Assembly (NCBI GenBank): GCA_027579435.1
Contig: JANBPK010001113.1
Location: 1 to 36,117 of the forward strand
Source: Candolleomyces eurysporus
Lineage: Eukaryota; Basidiomycota; Agaricomycetes; Agaricales; Psathyrellaceae
Length of the DNA stretch: 36,117 nt
Direction of reading: 5' to 3'
Positions 19,697-30,944 of this stretch are shown piece by piece. The notes below the pieces were generated by a model. It searched no databases. It was not told where the DNA came from and saw only the letters and a program-made list of their open reading frames with translations. Position 1 is the first letter of the stretch. Each line of letters opens with the position of its first letter. The translations under genes and the position numbers were made by a program.

Positions 19697-22096
19697 TATA
19701 TTCATATTTATCCTCTAGCATTGTACCAGTAAATGTCGTTCCATACTTCCGTTTTGAGGATCGGTATGCTCCAAGGAATGAATTAGATGTCTCTTATTGC
19801 TCATTCTCGTTCATGCTACTCAAATCTTAGCTGTTTTCTCTCAACTAGTTTGGTAGGGCTTCACCAGTTCTGTAATCTGATTTGAGTCGAAAGTTCATGT
19901 CCTCAAATGGACGAATCGATTGTTTCTCAATCCTCAAAGTCAAAACACCTTCTGCGAGTCCATAGTATAATATTCTACTAGCCCGTCAGCCAATGGAAAG
20001 TAGGGATATGGAGGGCATGGGGCAGTTACTCATGGTAACTTGATTTTTGGTAGGATATAGAAGACGTTCGTGGGACCTTCGGATGATGCCTACCATCGCC
20101 GCTCACTGTCATTTGTTCAAACTCCGCGACGCCCTCAATCAGCGACTAACTTCATTAGCTTCTCTATGTTCTCTTCTCATTCAGGTGTCTCGCGATGACC
20201 TCACGTGTATTGTTGCAAGACCGCCGTTATGCCACCTTTCATCAAGCATATCTTGTGCAATCTGCCAAATTCTGTTCATCAATCCAGCGGATGGAGGTAT
20301 AACTCTTTCTATCGAACAGTTAGAGAGGATCGGGTGACGATTTAGAGTATGAGTTAGGTAGTTGAGGTGCTTCAGTGCATAGCTATCATCATACTACCTG
20401 ATCGCCGTCCACCTCTGATATCAATCGAAGGAGGTATATAAGGGAACTGGACCCGAAGAGGGTGTGGAGAGCCTAGGAGCCTCTGGAACATGCTGATATC
20501 TGATTATTCCGAGATAGAAGCAACAGTCCTTGAGTAGCATGAGTCGTACCTTGAACTTGGAAGTCAGATCCACAGCCACGAACTTTCATCGGATAATTCT
20601 ATCTGGAAACCCGATTCAAGGGGTGGACATAAAGTGTGTTAGATTTAACATATGCATCACGGGCGGGAGATGGCCTATGCCCCAATTTCCATTTTGTGCC
20701 CCCCTTGAATTTCGTGCCAAAATATACACGAAAAGGCGCAGTCAAGAGTCAGAACAAGCAATGTAGCCTAGAGAATGACGTCGAATTCTAATACAGTGGA
20801 ATATAACAAAAGTCTGCTCGCAGTGTGCAGAATTCCAAACTATCGAGTGGCAGCTAGCGTAGATACGTACTAAGTGGCGGCAGCAAAGATGGCCAACAAA
20901 TTGTGGCAGCTTGCGCGGTAGACTGATATTTGTGACGCTGTCGAACCCCTTTCCAGATATTGGTAAAGTCTCATTTCTCACAATGGGGGTAAAGTTGGTG
21001 AACTCTTTTAGGCATACTCAGTTCCCGCCTGAGTTCGGACAATTAAATCGAGTCTTCCCGACTGGCGTGCATAACGGACGCTTGGAGCGTGGCAGCGCTC
21101 GCGTCATACGCTAAAATGGAACATTCTGACCTATATTGGGAGCGGGCAGGTACAAACCTGGGGTTTGTTGTGGGGAGTGACCCGACTCTGAGCGGAGAAA
21201 CGGTTCACTCACCCTATTGTCTCTCGGTTCGCTTAGCTGATTCCATCGCCCGTTCAGGACCCTTTCTCACCTTTTCCAAACGGATCTTACCTTTCCCCCT
21301 CCATCGATTCGGACTCGAGCAGTCGTTTCACATTCGCACCTTTTTCAATAAAATTCTTCTCGCCTCTCGTCGTCACCGATCTCGTCTACAATTATCATTG
21401 CTACCAATACATTCGTTCCACCCCTCACACCTCGAGCGATCAGGTATCGGACCATCGCTGTCTTGATGGGATTGCCGTATAATGCCATGAGATCGATTAA
21501 AAGGGATAATTATATTTGGGAACCCGGTCTGCGTGTACAATGTGAGAGTGAGTTCGGTGTAAGAGGGAGGTAATAGATGGTGGAGGAGGGCTCTCCTACA
21601 AATGTGGAATTGAGGTCCGCCGGATTGATATCCCATTTTATAGCGCTTTTAATCGCTTCCCTACCGTCTCTGTCACGGCGTCGAGTATGAAGATGAAACG
21701 CAGATCCCCTGTTGAAGAATTGGAGAAAGTCACGGCGATCATTTTACCTCAGTATGTGTATCCTCGTTTCTTGTATAAACCTCCACCGTGCGACAATCCA
21801 GCTGCAGTGCGTCGATTTTGGGGCTCGAATCGAAGTCTCTCTCGCGGAGATTAGGAACGACTAATTCTATTCGATGGTAGTACCGAATCATGTGAAACGC
21901 ACAGATTTCCTGACAGTCATAAATATGTATATCGTCATAGTACCTATCGTCATCACCCATCTCCGAGATATGTAAAGGCAGACAAGACTAGGAACATGGA
22001 GTGTCCAGTATCAAGCTCTGAGACAGGACGGGAACGCACTCGTTCAACATTGGCACGACTAGTCTCCTCGACATGATCTTCAGCCCTCGAAATCCA
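19697..22096. other. Gene-poor interval of 2.4 kb
   Basis: Only short frames under 130 residues without recognisable domains or consistent splice signals are present. No tRNA-like fold, obvious repeat or transposon signature was seen. A small unrecognised gene cannot be excluded. Confidence 0.5.
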
Positions 22097-23548
22097 TCAT
22101 TGTATTCTAAACCTCTTATCTTTCATCGCCAACATCGCGTAATAGACCAACCCCATCTCCCACTCGACCTGCTCTTCGTCGAGTTCCGTCAATTCGGAAT
22201 CGAGATTCAAGGCGATATCAATACCATCTGCGGATGAGCATCCGGAAGCTATGAGCTTGCTTTCGAAAGCGATCTTGGAATCTTTCGGGTTGGCGTTATC
22301 GGTACCGGCGGTAGGGTCGTTCTGTTGGACGCTGCAGCTGGAGGTGGTGGAGGTAGTGCCACTGCCACTGTCGTGTGGTGGAGGTGGAGGTGGTGGTGCC
22401 ACAGGTACGTCAGCCCAGACCGTAAACTTGAGAGCCTTCTTAGAGTTGCAAACGCTAGAATCCTCCACCGCCAAACGAAACAGGTAGAGCAAAGGCTCTA
22501 CCTCCTCCTCTTCCTCGTCCGAGCCCGGAGAGTCACACTTCAAGACGATCAACCGGACACTCGATCGGAAGTACGGAAGGCTCAACTTCTCGTAGTACAG
22601 GTCCGTACTGAGAGGCCGCACAACTTCGGTGGAAGCGAAATGCCCATTCCACATCCTGTACGCCCGGTCTGCGTCCGGTACTGTATGGGGACATGAGAAT
22701 TCGAGTGTGATAGTCCTCTCGGTCTTGAAGGGAAGGGTGATAGTCGATACGTCGAGGATTCGGCCATCCGTCTGTTCGACTAGAGCTCGAGTGACTTCGA
22801 CAGGCCTGAGGAATAACTTCACCATTTTTCCGTGGTCGTTGATGAGATAGCGATACCACGTCCCATGGAGACTCGATCCGTCCGTGCTTCTAAATGTCCA
22901 AAGGTGCTTTCCGGGCCTCGCCTCTGGTGACTCCAAGTCGAACTGACCAAGGAGCAAGAAATTCCGCAGAGCGCGTTGCATATCAAAGTCTCTACGATCG
23001 ACGAACATGGGTTTCGTCTCCCTGAGGACTCGGAGCTCGGTCTCGCCTTCGAACGAGGCGGGCGGCCACACGCGTGATTTCGGGGCAGGGACGACAGGTA
23101 GGACCATAAAGATAGGTTGCTTCTGCTTGTACTGGCGCGTCATGGGCTCGAAAATGTGTGTGTAGGTCACGGGGAGGGCGGACGAAGGAGGTGGTGACTC
23201 GGAGGACCCTGTGGGAGGTAGCGTCAACAAAGCCTCTTTCTCGTTCGTCGTAGCCGATTGAGGTGGTAGCGCAATAACGCGGAAGGCTGGAGTTTGCCCA
23301 GCGCTATGCTGCTGTGTCGCAGTCGGATAGTTGTCGACAGGGGATGGTACAGCGAGTTGGTGAGTGTCGGGAGTGGGTGTACGTTCGACCACGGGTGGCG
23401 ACGCCGCGGCCGCATTAGTGCTCTTCCTCGTCTTCTTCGGCGGCGGCTTCTTCCTCGTCTTCTTCTGCGCAGCGCCTTTCTTGACAGGGAGTCCCGTCTC
23501 GACGTGGAAGGTGTGTACGTTCCAGTCGTACGGTCTTTCTAGAGGCAT
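22097..23548 (-). CDS. Unrecognised 483-residue proline-rich protein, single exon
   Basis: One uninterrupted frame runs from ATG at 23548 to TAA-type end at 22097, long for chance in this composition. The start MPLERPYDWNVHTFHV is followed by a very basic stretch (KKTRKKPPPKKTRK, about residues 32-45) that could serve as nuclear localisation signal. A Pro/Ser/Thr-rich disordered region to about residue 145 comes next. The middle, about 150-390, looks folded, with regular alternation of hydrophobic residues (GTWYRYLINDHGKMVKLFL, SSVRLIVLKC). It is interrupted by an acidic run, DEEEEEVE. A run of eight prolines and a Ser/Thr linker precede an acidic tail, ELTELDEEQVEWEM. I do not recognise the family. 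No signal peptide or membrane helix is evident. It is probably a lineage-specific gene. Confidence 0.75.
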   Translation of the reverse strand: MPLERPYDWNVHTFHVETGLPVKKGAAQKKTRKKPPPKKTRKSTNAAAASPPVVERTPTPDTHQLAVPSPVDNYPTATQQHSAGQTPAFRVIALPPQSATTNEKEALLTLPPTGSSESPPPSSALPVTYTHIFEPMTRQYKQKQPIFMVLPVVPAPKSRVWPPASFEGETELRVLRETKPMFVDRRDFDMQRALRNFLLLGQFDLESPEARPGKHLWTFRSTDGSSLHGTWYRYLINDHGKMVKLFLRPVEVTRALVEQTDGRILDVSTITLPFKTERTITLEFSCPHTVPDADRAYRMWNGHFASTEVVRPLSTDLYYEKLSLPYFRSSVRLIVLKCDSPGSDEEEEEVEPLLYLFRLAVEDSSVCNSKKALKFTVWADVPVAPPPPPPPHDSGSGTTSTTSSCSVQQNDPTAGTDNANPKDSKIAFESKLIASGCSSADGIDIALNLDSELTELDEEQVEWEMGLVYYAMLAMKDKRFRIQ

Positions 23549-24698
23549 CGTTTGTTGGTGGGGTGCAATGCCGATGGGAAGGACGGGCTTTCGGTGTGAC
23601 GAAGGCCATCCTTAAATACCCACTCTGACTGCTTGATGGTCCCAGATACCTCAACCTTCGAGTCTCATTAGGAACACAGCGTGCCGGAATGGGAACTCGG
23701 AGGTATTGGGAATAACGAAGTGAAGCCACTGACGAGGGAACATCACGAGCTTTGGCGAAACGGAGACACCTGGAAAGTCGAAATTTCAGTCATGAGGATG
23801 TAGAATAACATTACCTGGAGGCTCAGGAGCCATTTTACCCCGTTTTTGGCGACAGCAGACGAGTGAGGACGACCATGATAGTGCCAGCAAAAGGTGGTCG
23901 AGGCCTCATTGAAGGCTCGATTTGGACGACAACAACACTGCGGACTGCAATGGAAGCAATTTCAGGAGCCCACAATGACGTCCTGCCATACGTCTTTCTT
24001 GAACGCGATGGTCAAGAATCAAGAAAGAGTATCACACTGGTCCAGTGCTTGTTCGTCGCCCCTCCAAATCGAGGTTACAACGGACTCTAGTCAAGATACC
24101 GGGGAACGTGACAGGTCGTTAGTTCGAGCCTCGCGAAAGCCAGAATTCCTCAGGTCGTCGACTCCTCGTCGACATTTTTTCTCAGAAGCAGAAAGGCAGG
24201 AACATTTCCTCGAAATCGGTGAGCTTGACGTGTACCAAAGCACATGGAGGTAAAAAAGCTGGGAGTCAGTCCAACCATTCCACTCAGGGCATGACGCCGA
24301 CAACAGACAAAGTAAGTGGCGCACCCACTAGTCGATCCACGGACGTCGATCTTTGGGTCGGTCAATGTATGTTTGTATATGCATGCACGTATAAGTATGA
24401 TATCGAACATTGAACGAGAACTGGCTATAAACTACTGCTATATCGCCACCAACATCAGCAGCGACACCGACACGGTCGATGTCGATCTCCCAGCCACCAG
24501 CCAAAGTCTAAAGGATCGCGAGGATCGTGGGTCACCCCATTTCTACCTTCCTCCCGAATCTATCTCTCTACCACCCGCTTCTCTCCCTCTGCGCTGATCG
24601 CCCGCCACTCCGACTCGGTTCGCTCAAGTCGACCCCTTCGCCGCTGTCTTGCTAAACAACTTTGCCTTTTCAATCGCAGCGTTACCTTGAAACGAACG
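23549..24698. other. Intergenic region between the orphan gene and ARB1
   Basis: No supported gene. Short frames exist on both strands without recognisable features. The right part should hold the 3' untranslated region of the ABC-F gene. Confidence 0.5.
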
Positions 24699-27085
24699 TC
24701 AGTGATCTGTAGGTCTAGACGACAGAGAGACGAAAGGACGACAGAAAGAAGTGGAGCGGTCGACCTCCTCCCACCCTTTACGAATCGAAGAGACACTCAC
24801 TCTGTTTGATCAAATTCTTCTTGTAATCGATAATACTAATCTCCGCCTTGGTCAAATTCTTGATCGTCTTGTCCGCGACTTCCCAGAGCTCTTCTGCTAC
24901 TTGGCTGATGAGACCTGTTGGCAACGAGGGAGTGGGTAACAGAGACGACAACGATTAGCAGTAAACACGTACGGAAGTCGTGCGACACAATAACAACTCC
25001 ACCCTCAAATTCCTTGATCGCACTCGCGAGGGCATCGATCGACGCCATATCCAAATGGTTCGTAGGCTCATCTGTTGATTAGTTCATCACGGGTGTCGAG
25101 TATATCGAAGGAAAAAGTACTCACCCAACAACAAGATATGTGGATGCTCCATCGCCAGCTGCGCAAACACGACCCGATTCCTCAACCCATCGCTCAACTG
25201 CTTAATCGGCGCAGTCTGATGCGCGCCACTCAAACCGAATCGTCCCAGTTGGGCTCTCCATGCCTGGATGTCCTTCTCGGGATACTTCTCCGAAAAGAGC
25301 CTCTGGAAATACTCGATAGGACTCAAATCGTACGGTAACTGATCAGCACTGTGTTGACTGTACTTGGCCAATTTGAGTTGCACGTGTTTCGAGATCGTGC
25401 CTAAAGGGAGGTTAGCTTTGTTCGATTCACTACGGGAGATGGAACGCACCCTCGCAAGGCTGATAAGCACCCGTGATCAAGTGCAAAAGCGTAGACTTGC
25501 CGGTACCGTTCGCGCCTAGGATGGCGATACGCGAGTCCATACTATTTGTGTGGGTCGTCAGAACTAGACAACGAAAAGGGAGACTAGAGCACGCACTCGA
25601 TACCAAACGACAATTTTTGATACAAATAATCCTCCTTCTTCCCCGAATACGAAAACGCGACGTTGTCGAAGGCGAGGATCGGCGGTGGCAGTTTGTGGAT
25701 ATCTTCAAAGTTGAATCTGAGGTCGGGGTTAGTGGAGAAGAGGCGAGATAAAGAGAGAACGCACCGAAGCGGTCTAGGCTGCTCGACCTTTTCGATAAGC
25801 CCTGCAGCCTCCATCTTGTCGATAATTTTCTGCTTGGACTTTGCTTGGCGAACGAGGTTGGCGTATGTACCAGCCGAGGCGATGAACCTATAGCACCATC
25901 AACGAGCGAAAAAGGAAGAAAGGGAACGACACGCACTTTTTGATATGGGCAATCTCGTCCTGCTGCTTGTTATACGCCTTCATCTGATTGACCTCGTTCT
26001 CCTGCTTGGTCTTGACGTACGTTGAATAATTCCCCGAATAGTAGACCAATTTCTTCTTCGGCGTCAAATCCATGATATGGGTGCACACGCTGTCCATGAA
26101 ATCCTGCGAGTGACTGGTGATGACCAGGATGTGGTTGTAGGTCGACAGGTAGGCTTCCAACCAAACGACGGCGCCAAGGTCCAAGTGATTCGTCGGTTCG
26201 TCGAGTAAGAGGAGGTGGGGTTTGACGAAGAGAGCTCGGGCGAGCGAGACACGCATACGCCACCCTCCGCTCATATCCTTGGTCGGCCTCTTCATCATCT
26301 GGGTATCAAAGCCTAGACCGTGGAGGATACTGCCGGCCTTGACCTCGAATGTCGAGGGGTCCATCTCTTCGAGTTGCTCGTAGGCAGCGTCTAGGGCGAG
26401 CTCGTCGACGTCGTCCGCGACGGAGAGCTCTTCGATGTAGGCTTCGAGCTTGGCGACTTTTTGCTTTGGCAGAGGCGACGATGTAGTCGACGGCGTTTTG
26501 TTTCAGAGGGTTCTGCTTCGCCGCGAACCATGTAGATGTCGATGTGATCGGGGATTTCAATGTCGCGGTCGGCGAGTGATTGGAGAAAGGTTGACTGGAT
26601 AAAGAGGAAGGTTAGGGAGGGAGGAAGGAGGGGGGGCAGGGCGCACCTTTCCCGACCCGTTCTCGCCCAAAAGACCGTATCTGTTGCCGTAGTTGAGGGA
26701 TACCTCTGCACCTTCAATCAACAGGCGACCATGGAAGGAGAGGGTGAACGCGTCCATCTTGATATCTCGGCCCTTGACGTCGGAAACGAGGACTCCAGCG
26801 GCGCTCCTGATGGCGTTCTAGCGTCCCCTGGCGAGCAACAAAGACGAGGACTCACCGATCTGTAACCAAATTCAACCTGGCCATGGACAGCAGGTCCTCC
26901 TGGCTCACGTTCTTGCTCGCTGCGCCGCTCATGCTCGTCAAAGGGGTGCTGGCGCCTGTCCCGGTGGCACTCCCCGTCGGCGTCGAGCTGCCCGTCGCGG
27001 TCCCCGCCTCCTTGTCCTTGAGCTTGGCGCTCTGCTTTGCAGCCTTTTCTGCGAGACGTTTCTGTTTGGATGCTGAGGGGGCCAT
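24699..27085 (-). CDS. ARB1: ABC-F ATPase of ribosome biogenesis, ABCF2/Arb1 type
   Basis: Ten exons on the minus strand are 27085-26856, 26806-26647, 26594-25937, 25887-25765, 25716-25597, 25541-25450, 25400-25125, 25071-24973, 24914-24801 and 24706-24699, giving about 625 residues, the usual size. The Lys/Ala-rich head starts [18 protein letters not shown]. ATPase domain 1 has Walker A GENGSGKS (from about residue 124), signature [11 protein letters not shown] and Walker [12 protein letters not shown]. Domain 2 has [21 protein letters not shown] and a second DEPTNHLD split by an intron. There are no membrane segments, as expected for ABC-F. In yeast, Arb1 is essential and shuttles between nucleus and cytoplasm for 40S and 60S maturation. 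Two +1 shifts in A-runs (about 26505 and 26461, exon 3) interrupt the frame. In an essential gene they are more likely sequencing errors than true lesions. Confidence 0.93.
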
Positions 27086-27696
27086 GGGTGGACGGTGGTG
27101 TGGTGGATGTGGTGGTGTGTGGGTGGGTGGACGGTGGTGGATGTGATATGACTGGCCCAATGATCGATCGTCCATAGCCAACCAAAAATTTCGATAAGAT
27201 CGGCCTGTCGGAGTTTCAATCCATGACGTCACACCCAGGGCGTCTCCCGTGGGACTGGGCGCCAACTTGCGCTCTGACGGTGGGCGGTGAGGGTTAGCTC
27301 TTGTATGTTCGTTTTCTCCTAGCTATTCCGTGTCTAGTAGGCACTTTCCCTCTCAACTTTCCCGTGTCTAGCTTGGACCCTCGCCTTGTGGCAGTGAGGG
27401 TTCTCATCTCGGTCCCGACCCCTTCGGAGTGCTGCTGTGCGACAGAGCCTGACTCATCTCCTCTGCCTTCGCTTACAGAAATTGGGGTCCAACGGAATCA
27501 AGCTTCGAAAATGCCATCATACGAGCACTGACGAAGATCTCGGTCCTTCCGTTCGGACTCTCTACATGATGCTGGTCTTGAACGCGTTGGCCAGGAAAGA
27601 AAGCACAAATAATAATATCAATTAACAATGTCCCGAGTTATNAAAAAATACTAAACTCGAAAAGTAAATAAGGAATGAGGATCGACATCATCTAGT
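27086..27696. other. Intergenic region between ARB1 and peroxygenase A
   Basis: Contains the ARB1 promoter on the right-hand side of 27085, with GGTG/CACC-rich low-complexity sequence at 27090-27140. Near 27627-27665 is the phrase CAATGTCCCGAGTT...TACTAAACTCGAAAAGTA, repeated downstream of peroxygenase B. No gene is supported. Confidence 0.6.
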
Positions 27697-29045
27697 CTAC
27701 TCTTGTCCATACGGGAACTGTTCAGCGCAGTCGTCACTAAACACAGCCGAGAATCCATCATAGAAGAAACGCAAATTCTTGATCAAATTGCGCTTCAAGA
27801 CCCCCGTCGGGTTGGGATACAGGCCCTTCACCGTATTCAGGATATCCTCGTACAGGACACAGCTCGGCGTATCAAAGTCAGCAGAGGTCGGATCAACGAC
27901 AAAGTTGTTGACCTGTCCATCCACGTTTCCACCAGGAAGGAAAGGGTGCATCTGGAAGATCTCCGACAAGCCCTCGTTACTCATCGGCATAGGAGCCCTG
28001 AAAAAGTCGGCCGGGAATTTCATATCGCTGAAGAACAACCTCGCCGAGTCCATGTCGAGCTTCTTGTCCGTCTTTCTCCCGTCGACGAAGAAATTGACGG
28101 GAAAGACAGACTCTCCGTAGGCCGTAATGAACCGAACGTTCTTGAATGAGAACTGCGGGTTTGTGGCAATCGAATCTTGGAGACGCTGGAACCGCAACTC
28201 TCCAGCAACCGTCAGGTTGTAGAAACCATCTCCAAAGCGGTTGCTAAAGCCAATGAACTAATCGAAAATCAGCTGGTACTCGTGGTTGGATAGTCGTGTG
28301 ATCTTTACCTTCTCAAACAAAGTCTCGTTGAAGCTATGGTTGTCGCCAAAGAAAGCGTCCTCTCGAGTCATCCCAGCGTCGCCTAGATCGTGGAGTGAGT
28401 TTCCATAACCTTGTAATCTATTTTGACACTTACCTTCAAACGTTCCGTGGACGCTGAGACCACCAGCATGGGCTGGAGCGGGAGGATCAGGGCCTGTCTT
28501 GCTCGTCTTGCCGCCAATGCTGAGTAAATCGGTAACGAGGTTCCCGTTCATCAAGTGGTTGAGGTAGGTCACAAATATCGCAAACTTGTTTTCCATATTC
28601 AATCCTGGGAGATCAATGAGTTGGGTGCATCATCGGGTTCCATGAAACGACACTCACCCTCCTGGACAGCAGTGACCATGTCGGATGGCGACGCAACACC
28701 GTCGCGAGAGATGTACTAGATAAATTAGACGAGTCAGCGATCAAGGTACCCAATAGGTTCGAACCGGATACCGACACCATGCGACGCAAGAGTATTCATT
28801 CCTGGGCACGGTCCTCGCACATCACCATCCCTGAGCGGCATCCAGAGATGAGCAGGATCGTTCACCAGCTTGGCACCCGTAAACTCAGGTGGCCCAGGTG
28901 GTAGAGGCGGATCGACTGGGCGGAAAGGAGAGCTAGCGTCTTCAGTTTCTTGACGCTTCAGAACATCCGCATAGCTAGGAAACGCGAAGGAACTAGAAAC
29001 AAAGAAAAGGAGTGAAGCAAGAAGAACAAATGGACGAGAGATCAT
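27697..29045 (-). CDS. Secreted unspecific peroxygenase (long type), copy A
   Basis: Five exons, 29045-28776, 28715-28658, 28604-28434, 28382-28309 and 28257-27697, give 377 residues. A signal peptide (about 1-21, ending SSSFA) is followed by a possible KR cleavage site at 30-31. The heme-thiolate motif is RGPCPGMN with Cys80 as proximal ligand. The EGD motif (166-168), split by an intron, is the acid-base/metal-binding site of long UPOs. MTREDAFFGDNHSFNETLF, GELRFQRLQDSIATNP, FVDGRK and LYPNPT follow, closely resembling the Agrocybe aegerita enzyme. Cysteines in PSCVLYE and DDCAEQFPYG could form the C-terminal disulfide known there. The enzyme uses hydrogen peroxide to oxygenate diverse substrates outside the cell. 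Intron 1 starts with the unusual donor GTCGGT, also used by copy B, which strengthens the model. The gene appears intact. Confidence 0.93.
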
Positions 29046-29088
29046 GTTGAATGTTTGGGGTTTGAGATTCATGCCTGTACTTGGGCAG

Positions 29089-29096
29089 CTTTTATA
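29089..29096 (-). promoter_or_regulatory. TATA box of peroxygenase A
   Basis: TATAAAAG on the minus strand ends about 44 bp before the start codon at 29045. Peroxygenase B has TATAAAG at the equivalent distance, which supports function. Confidence 0.55.
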
Positions 29097-29104
29097 CGAT
29101 TTCT

Positions 29105-29626
29105 CTACGGTGTCCTTTCGAATGAACGCATATGGAGTATTCCCGTCCATCCGTGCTTCCGAAGCGGATCGAGCAACGCTTCGCTACAGGCATAGGGTCG
29201 AGCTGCGGACTTAACTTCGGCAGCTAGGGCAATATCCAACACCCTACGCTTGCCGTGCGGTAAATGAGTGTCAAGCTCCATCGGACTCGATTTCGATTTT
29301 GGGCAGTGTCTGCCCCGCGTAGCTTCGAAATTCGTATCCACAGGAAACATGACGACGCATAGAAAATCCCTGAGCAATCGCTTCAGCTCTGTCTGAAACT
29401 CTTGTACAGCAGCACTATCCAAAGACACAGCTTGTCCGCCCAGCTCTCTTTGATCGCGGCAATCCCATAGCAGACAGAGTAAACCCGTCAGGTTTGCTAC
29501 CAGCACAAAGCACAGACTGCATATAGCACCCGAGGCCCAATCACCAACCGACGATTTCATAAGACTCCAAGGAAGCAGAGGCTCATGCCTCGGTGCGATC
29601 CCGGAATGGTTAATCTGCGTCCCCAA
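29105..29626 (-). CDS. Possible small membrane protein upstream of peroxygenase A
   Basis: A 173-codon frame on the minus strand has one hydrophobic segment (SGAICSLCFVLVANLTGLLC) and then a soluble part with FQTELKRLLRDFLCVV. No family is recognised. Equivalent DNA upstream of peroxygenase B (about 32400-32900) is clearly related but carries stops and shifts in this frame, so the gene is either intact only here or the frame is fortuitous. The plus strand of the adjoining part (29585-29782) also holds a short frame with better amino-acid conservation between the two copies, so the coding strand is unsettled. The listed start is the longest option; an internal Met before KSSVGDW is possible. 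Confidence 0.3.
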   Translation of the reverse strand: MGTQINHSGIAPRHEPLLPWSLMKSSVGDWASGAICSLCFVLVANLTGLLCLLWDCRDQRELGGQAVSLDSAAVQEFQTELKRLLRDFLCVVMFPVDTNFEATRGRHCPKSKSSPMELDTHLPHGKRRVLDIALAAEVKSAARPYACSEALLDPLRKHGWTGILHMRSFERTP

Positions 29627-29782
29627 GCGCAGTACTATCTCCTTCTGACGGTTCTTCCATACACATATGCGTGTGCTCCACAGCCATCAATGAGCGACGA
29701 AGACCATAAACCCCGAGATACGTACTTTTACTACCCACCCATCCGTGCATCCGGCTGTCGATCAAAGATTTCCCTGAACTGA
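29585..29782 (+). pseudogene. Fragment of a small gene duplicated with the peroxygenases, copy A
   Basis: The segment APQPSMSDEDHKPRDTYFYY plus PIRASG matches APQPLKSEEDHRPRDTRLYY plus PIRASG at 32985-33065, with mostly conservative changes (D/E, K/R). That suggests a coding past on the plus strand. In copy A one base is missing in the CCCC/AAGCG region near 29625 relative to copy B, shifting the upstream part. Function unknown. Confidence 0.35.
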
Positions 29783-29797
29783 AAGGGAAGCGCCACA

Positions 29798-30136
29798 TTG
29801 CGAGCGCAACCTGCCAGAATTCACCGTCCGAGGTCATCACTAGCCGTCCATCTGTCCCTTGAGCTTCGTTTGTCCTATCTGACCTTGTCGCCGCATGATT
29901 TCCATTCTGTTAAGGTAACCTTGGGGTGCAAATGTACCACCTTCTCTCCAGCGCCCATCCCTAACGTTCCACTTTCCAAGTTCGTCACATTCACCTCGGC
30001 CTCTCCTGTTCTCGATCCTGTGAACGCGAGAATCTACGGTCTCAAGGTCGTGTTGACTGCAGACTTCACTGCAACAAACTCATTGACGCCAGCTACGATG
30101 CATTTAACTATTGACGTTGACGCTCAAGTTGAATGA
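29798..30136 (+). CDS. Hypothetical 112-residue frame
   Basis: This frame has a regular beta-like pattern in its second half (VKVTLGCKCTTFSPAP, KFVTFTSASPVL, GLKVVLTADF, MHLTIDVDAQVE) and ends in TGA. The first 35 residues look random, so if real it would probably be an internal or spliced exon. It has no counterpart after the copy at 33 kb. Not recognised; weakly supported. Confidence 0.25.
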   Translation: MRAQPARIHRPRSSLAVHLSLELRLSYLTLSPHDFHSVKVTLGCKCTTFSPAPIPNVPLSKFVTFTSASPVLDPVNARIYGLKVVLTADFTATNSLTPATMHLTIDVDAQVE

Positions 30137-30944
30137 AATGAGAATGCAGTCGGGCGATGGGTTTGACGGACACAGACGACCGATAATCGAACCCTCGGTT
30201 TAGATTGGCTTTGCAGGCCTTGAGTAATAGTCTTTTAACGTGTCTCGTACCTTGGCGCTGATGCTTTGCCCACTATTTGCAAACTTCGCGCTTTTCTTCA
30301 ATTCATCCGTTTAGTTCAAGTTGTCTGATCACTCTGGGTAGAGATTGCAACTGACCGGATCCTTCAAGCATCAATCGCAGCGACGGAGGTCAATGCGTGA
30401 AATTGTCGATGAGAGAACCGTGTGGACTGTAACGGACGCTGTACTACGTACATGACAAACCCACAACATCTCCCAATCATCGTTCCCTGTCGAGTTTATA
30501 GACGTATCCAATCCACAGAACGCAGCAACAGGACCAAAACGCTTTCATGACACGATACCCAGGGAATTGAAAGAAGATAGCCAAGACTGGATTGTCCCCA
30601 AATCAGAAATGGCGCTCAGCTGTCCATCAGTAAGTAGAAAATATAACGGTGATGGCCCAACGAAGTTCGATAGGTGACACTTGCTAGATAACGGCCCAAT
30701 TCGATGTTGATGCTGGATATCGTCAATTGATATTTCTATCAGCTCACAGGTTGAACTAACGCGATCGAATCTTTCCTGGCAGGGCGCTACACTCGGTAAC
30801 TCAACTAGAGCCAACACGAACGAAATAAATAATAACATTATTAGCAATGTCCCGAGTTCTAAGAAATACTAAACTCGAAAAGTACTTGATACGATGGGAT
30901 ACACAGAAAAGATTGACGAGGGAAGTCTAATACACATCTCTGGT
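30137..30944. other. Interval between duplicated segments
   Basis: No supported gene. At 30830-30885 lies AATGTCCCGAGTTCT...ACTAAACTCGAAAAGTA, the second copy of the sequence found 3' of peroxygenase A, marking the downstream limit of the duplicated block. Confidence 0.55.

Larger units (their letters stand above)
27620..29790. repeat. Segmental duplication around peroxygenase A
   Basis: Related to 30830-33090. The shared sequence includes the 3' flank (ACTAAACTCGAAAAGTA), the whole gene, the 5' flank (GAACGCATATGG.GTATTCCCG near 29125 and 32400) and the upstream PIRASG fragment (29750 and 33060). Coding parts are much better conserved than flanks, so the duplication is older than the 3.25-kb one at 7.7-14.2 kb. 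Confidence 0.8.

Noticed and set aside
20530..21636. Several 70-125 codon frames between the seven-helix gene and the orphan gene
   Set aside because: No recognisable motifs, no consistent exon chain, and composition like the surrounding DNA.
22325..22696. Plus-strand frame rich in Gly/Trp (GGGGGSATATVVWWRWRW)
   Set aside because: It is the antisense of the proline-run linker of the minus-strand 483-residue gene.
24060..24135. Possible tRNA because of AGTTCGAGCCTCG, like a T-loop/B box
   Set aside because: The flanking bases do not pair as a T stem, and no A box or acceptor stem was found upstream.
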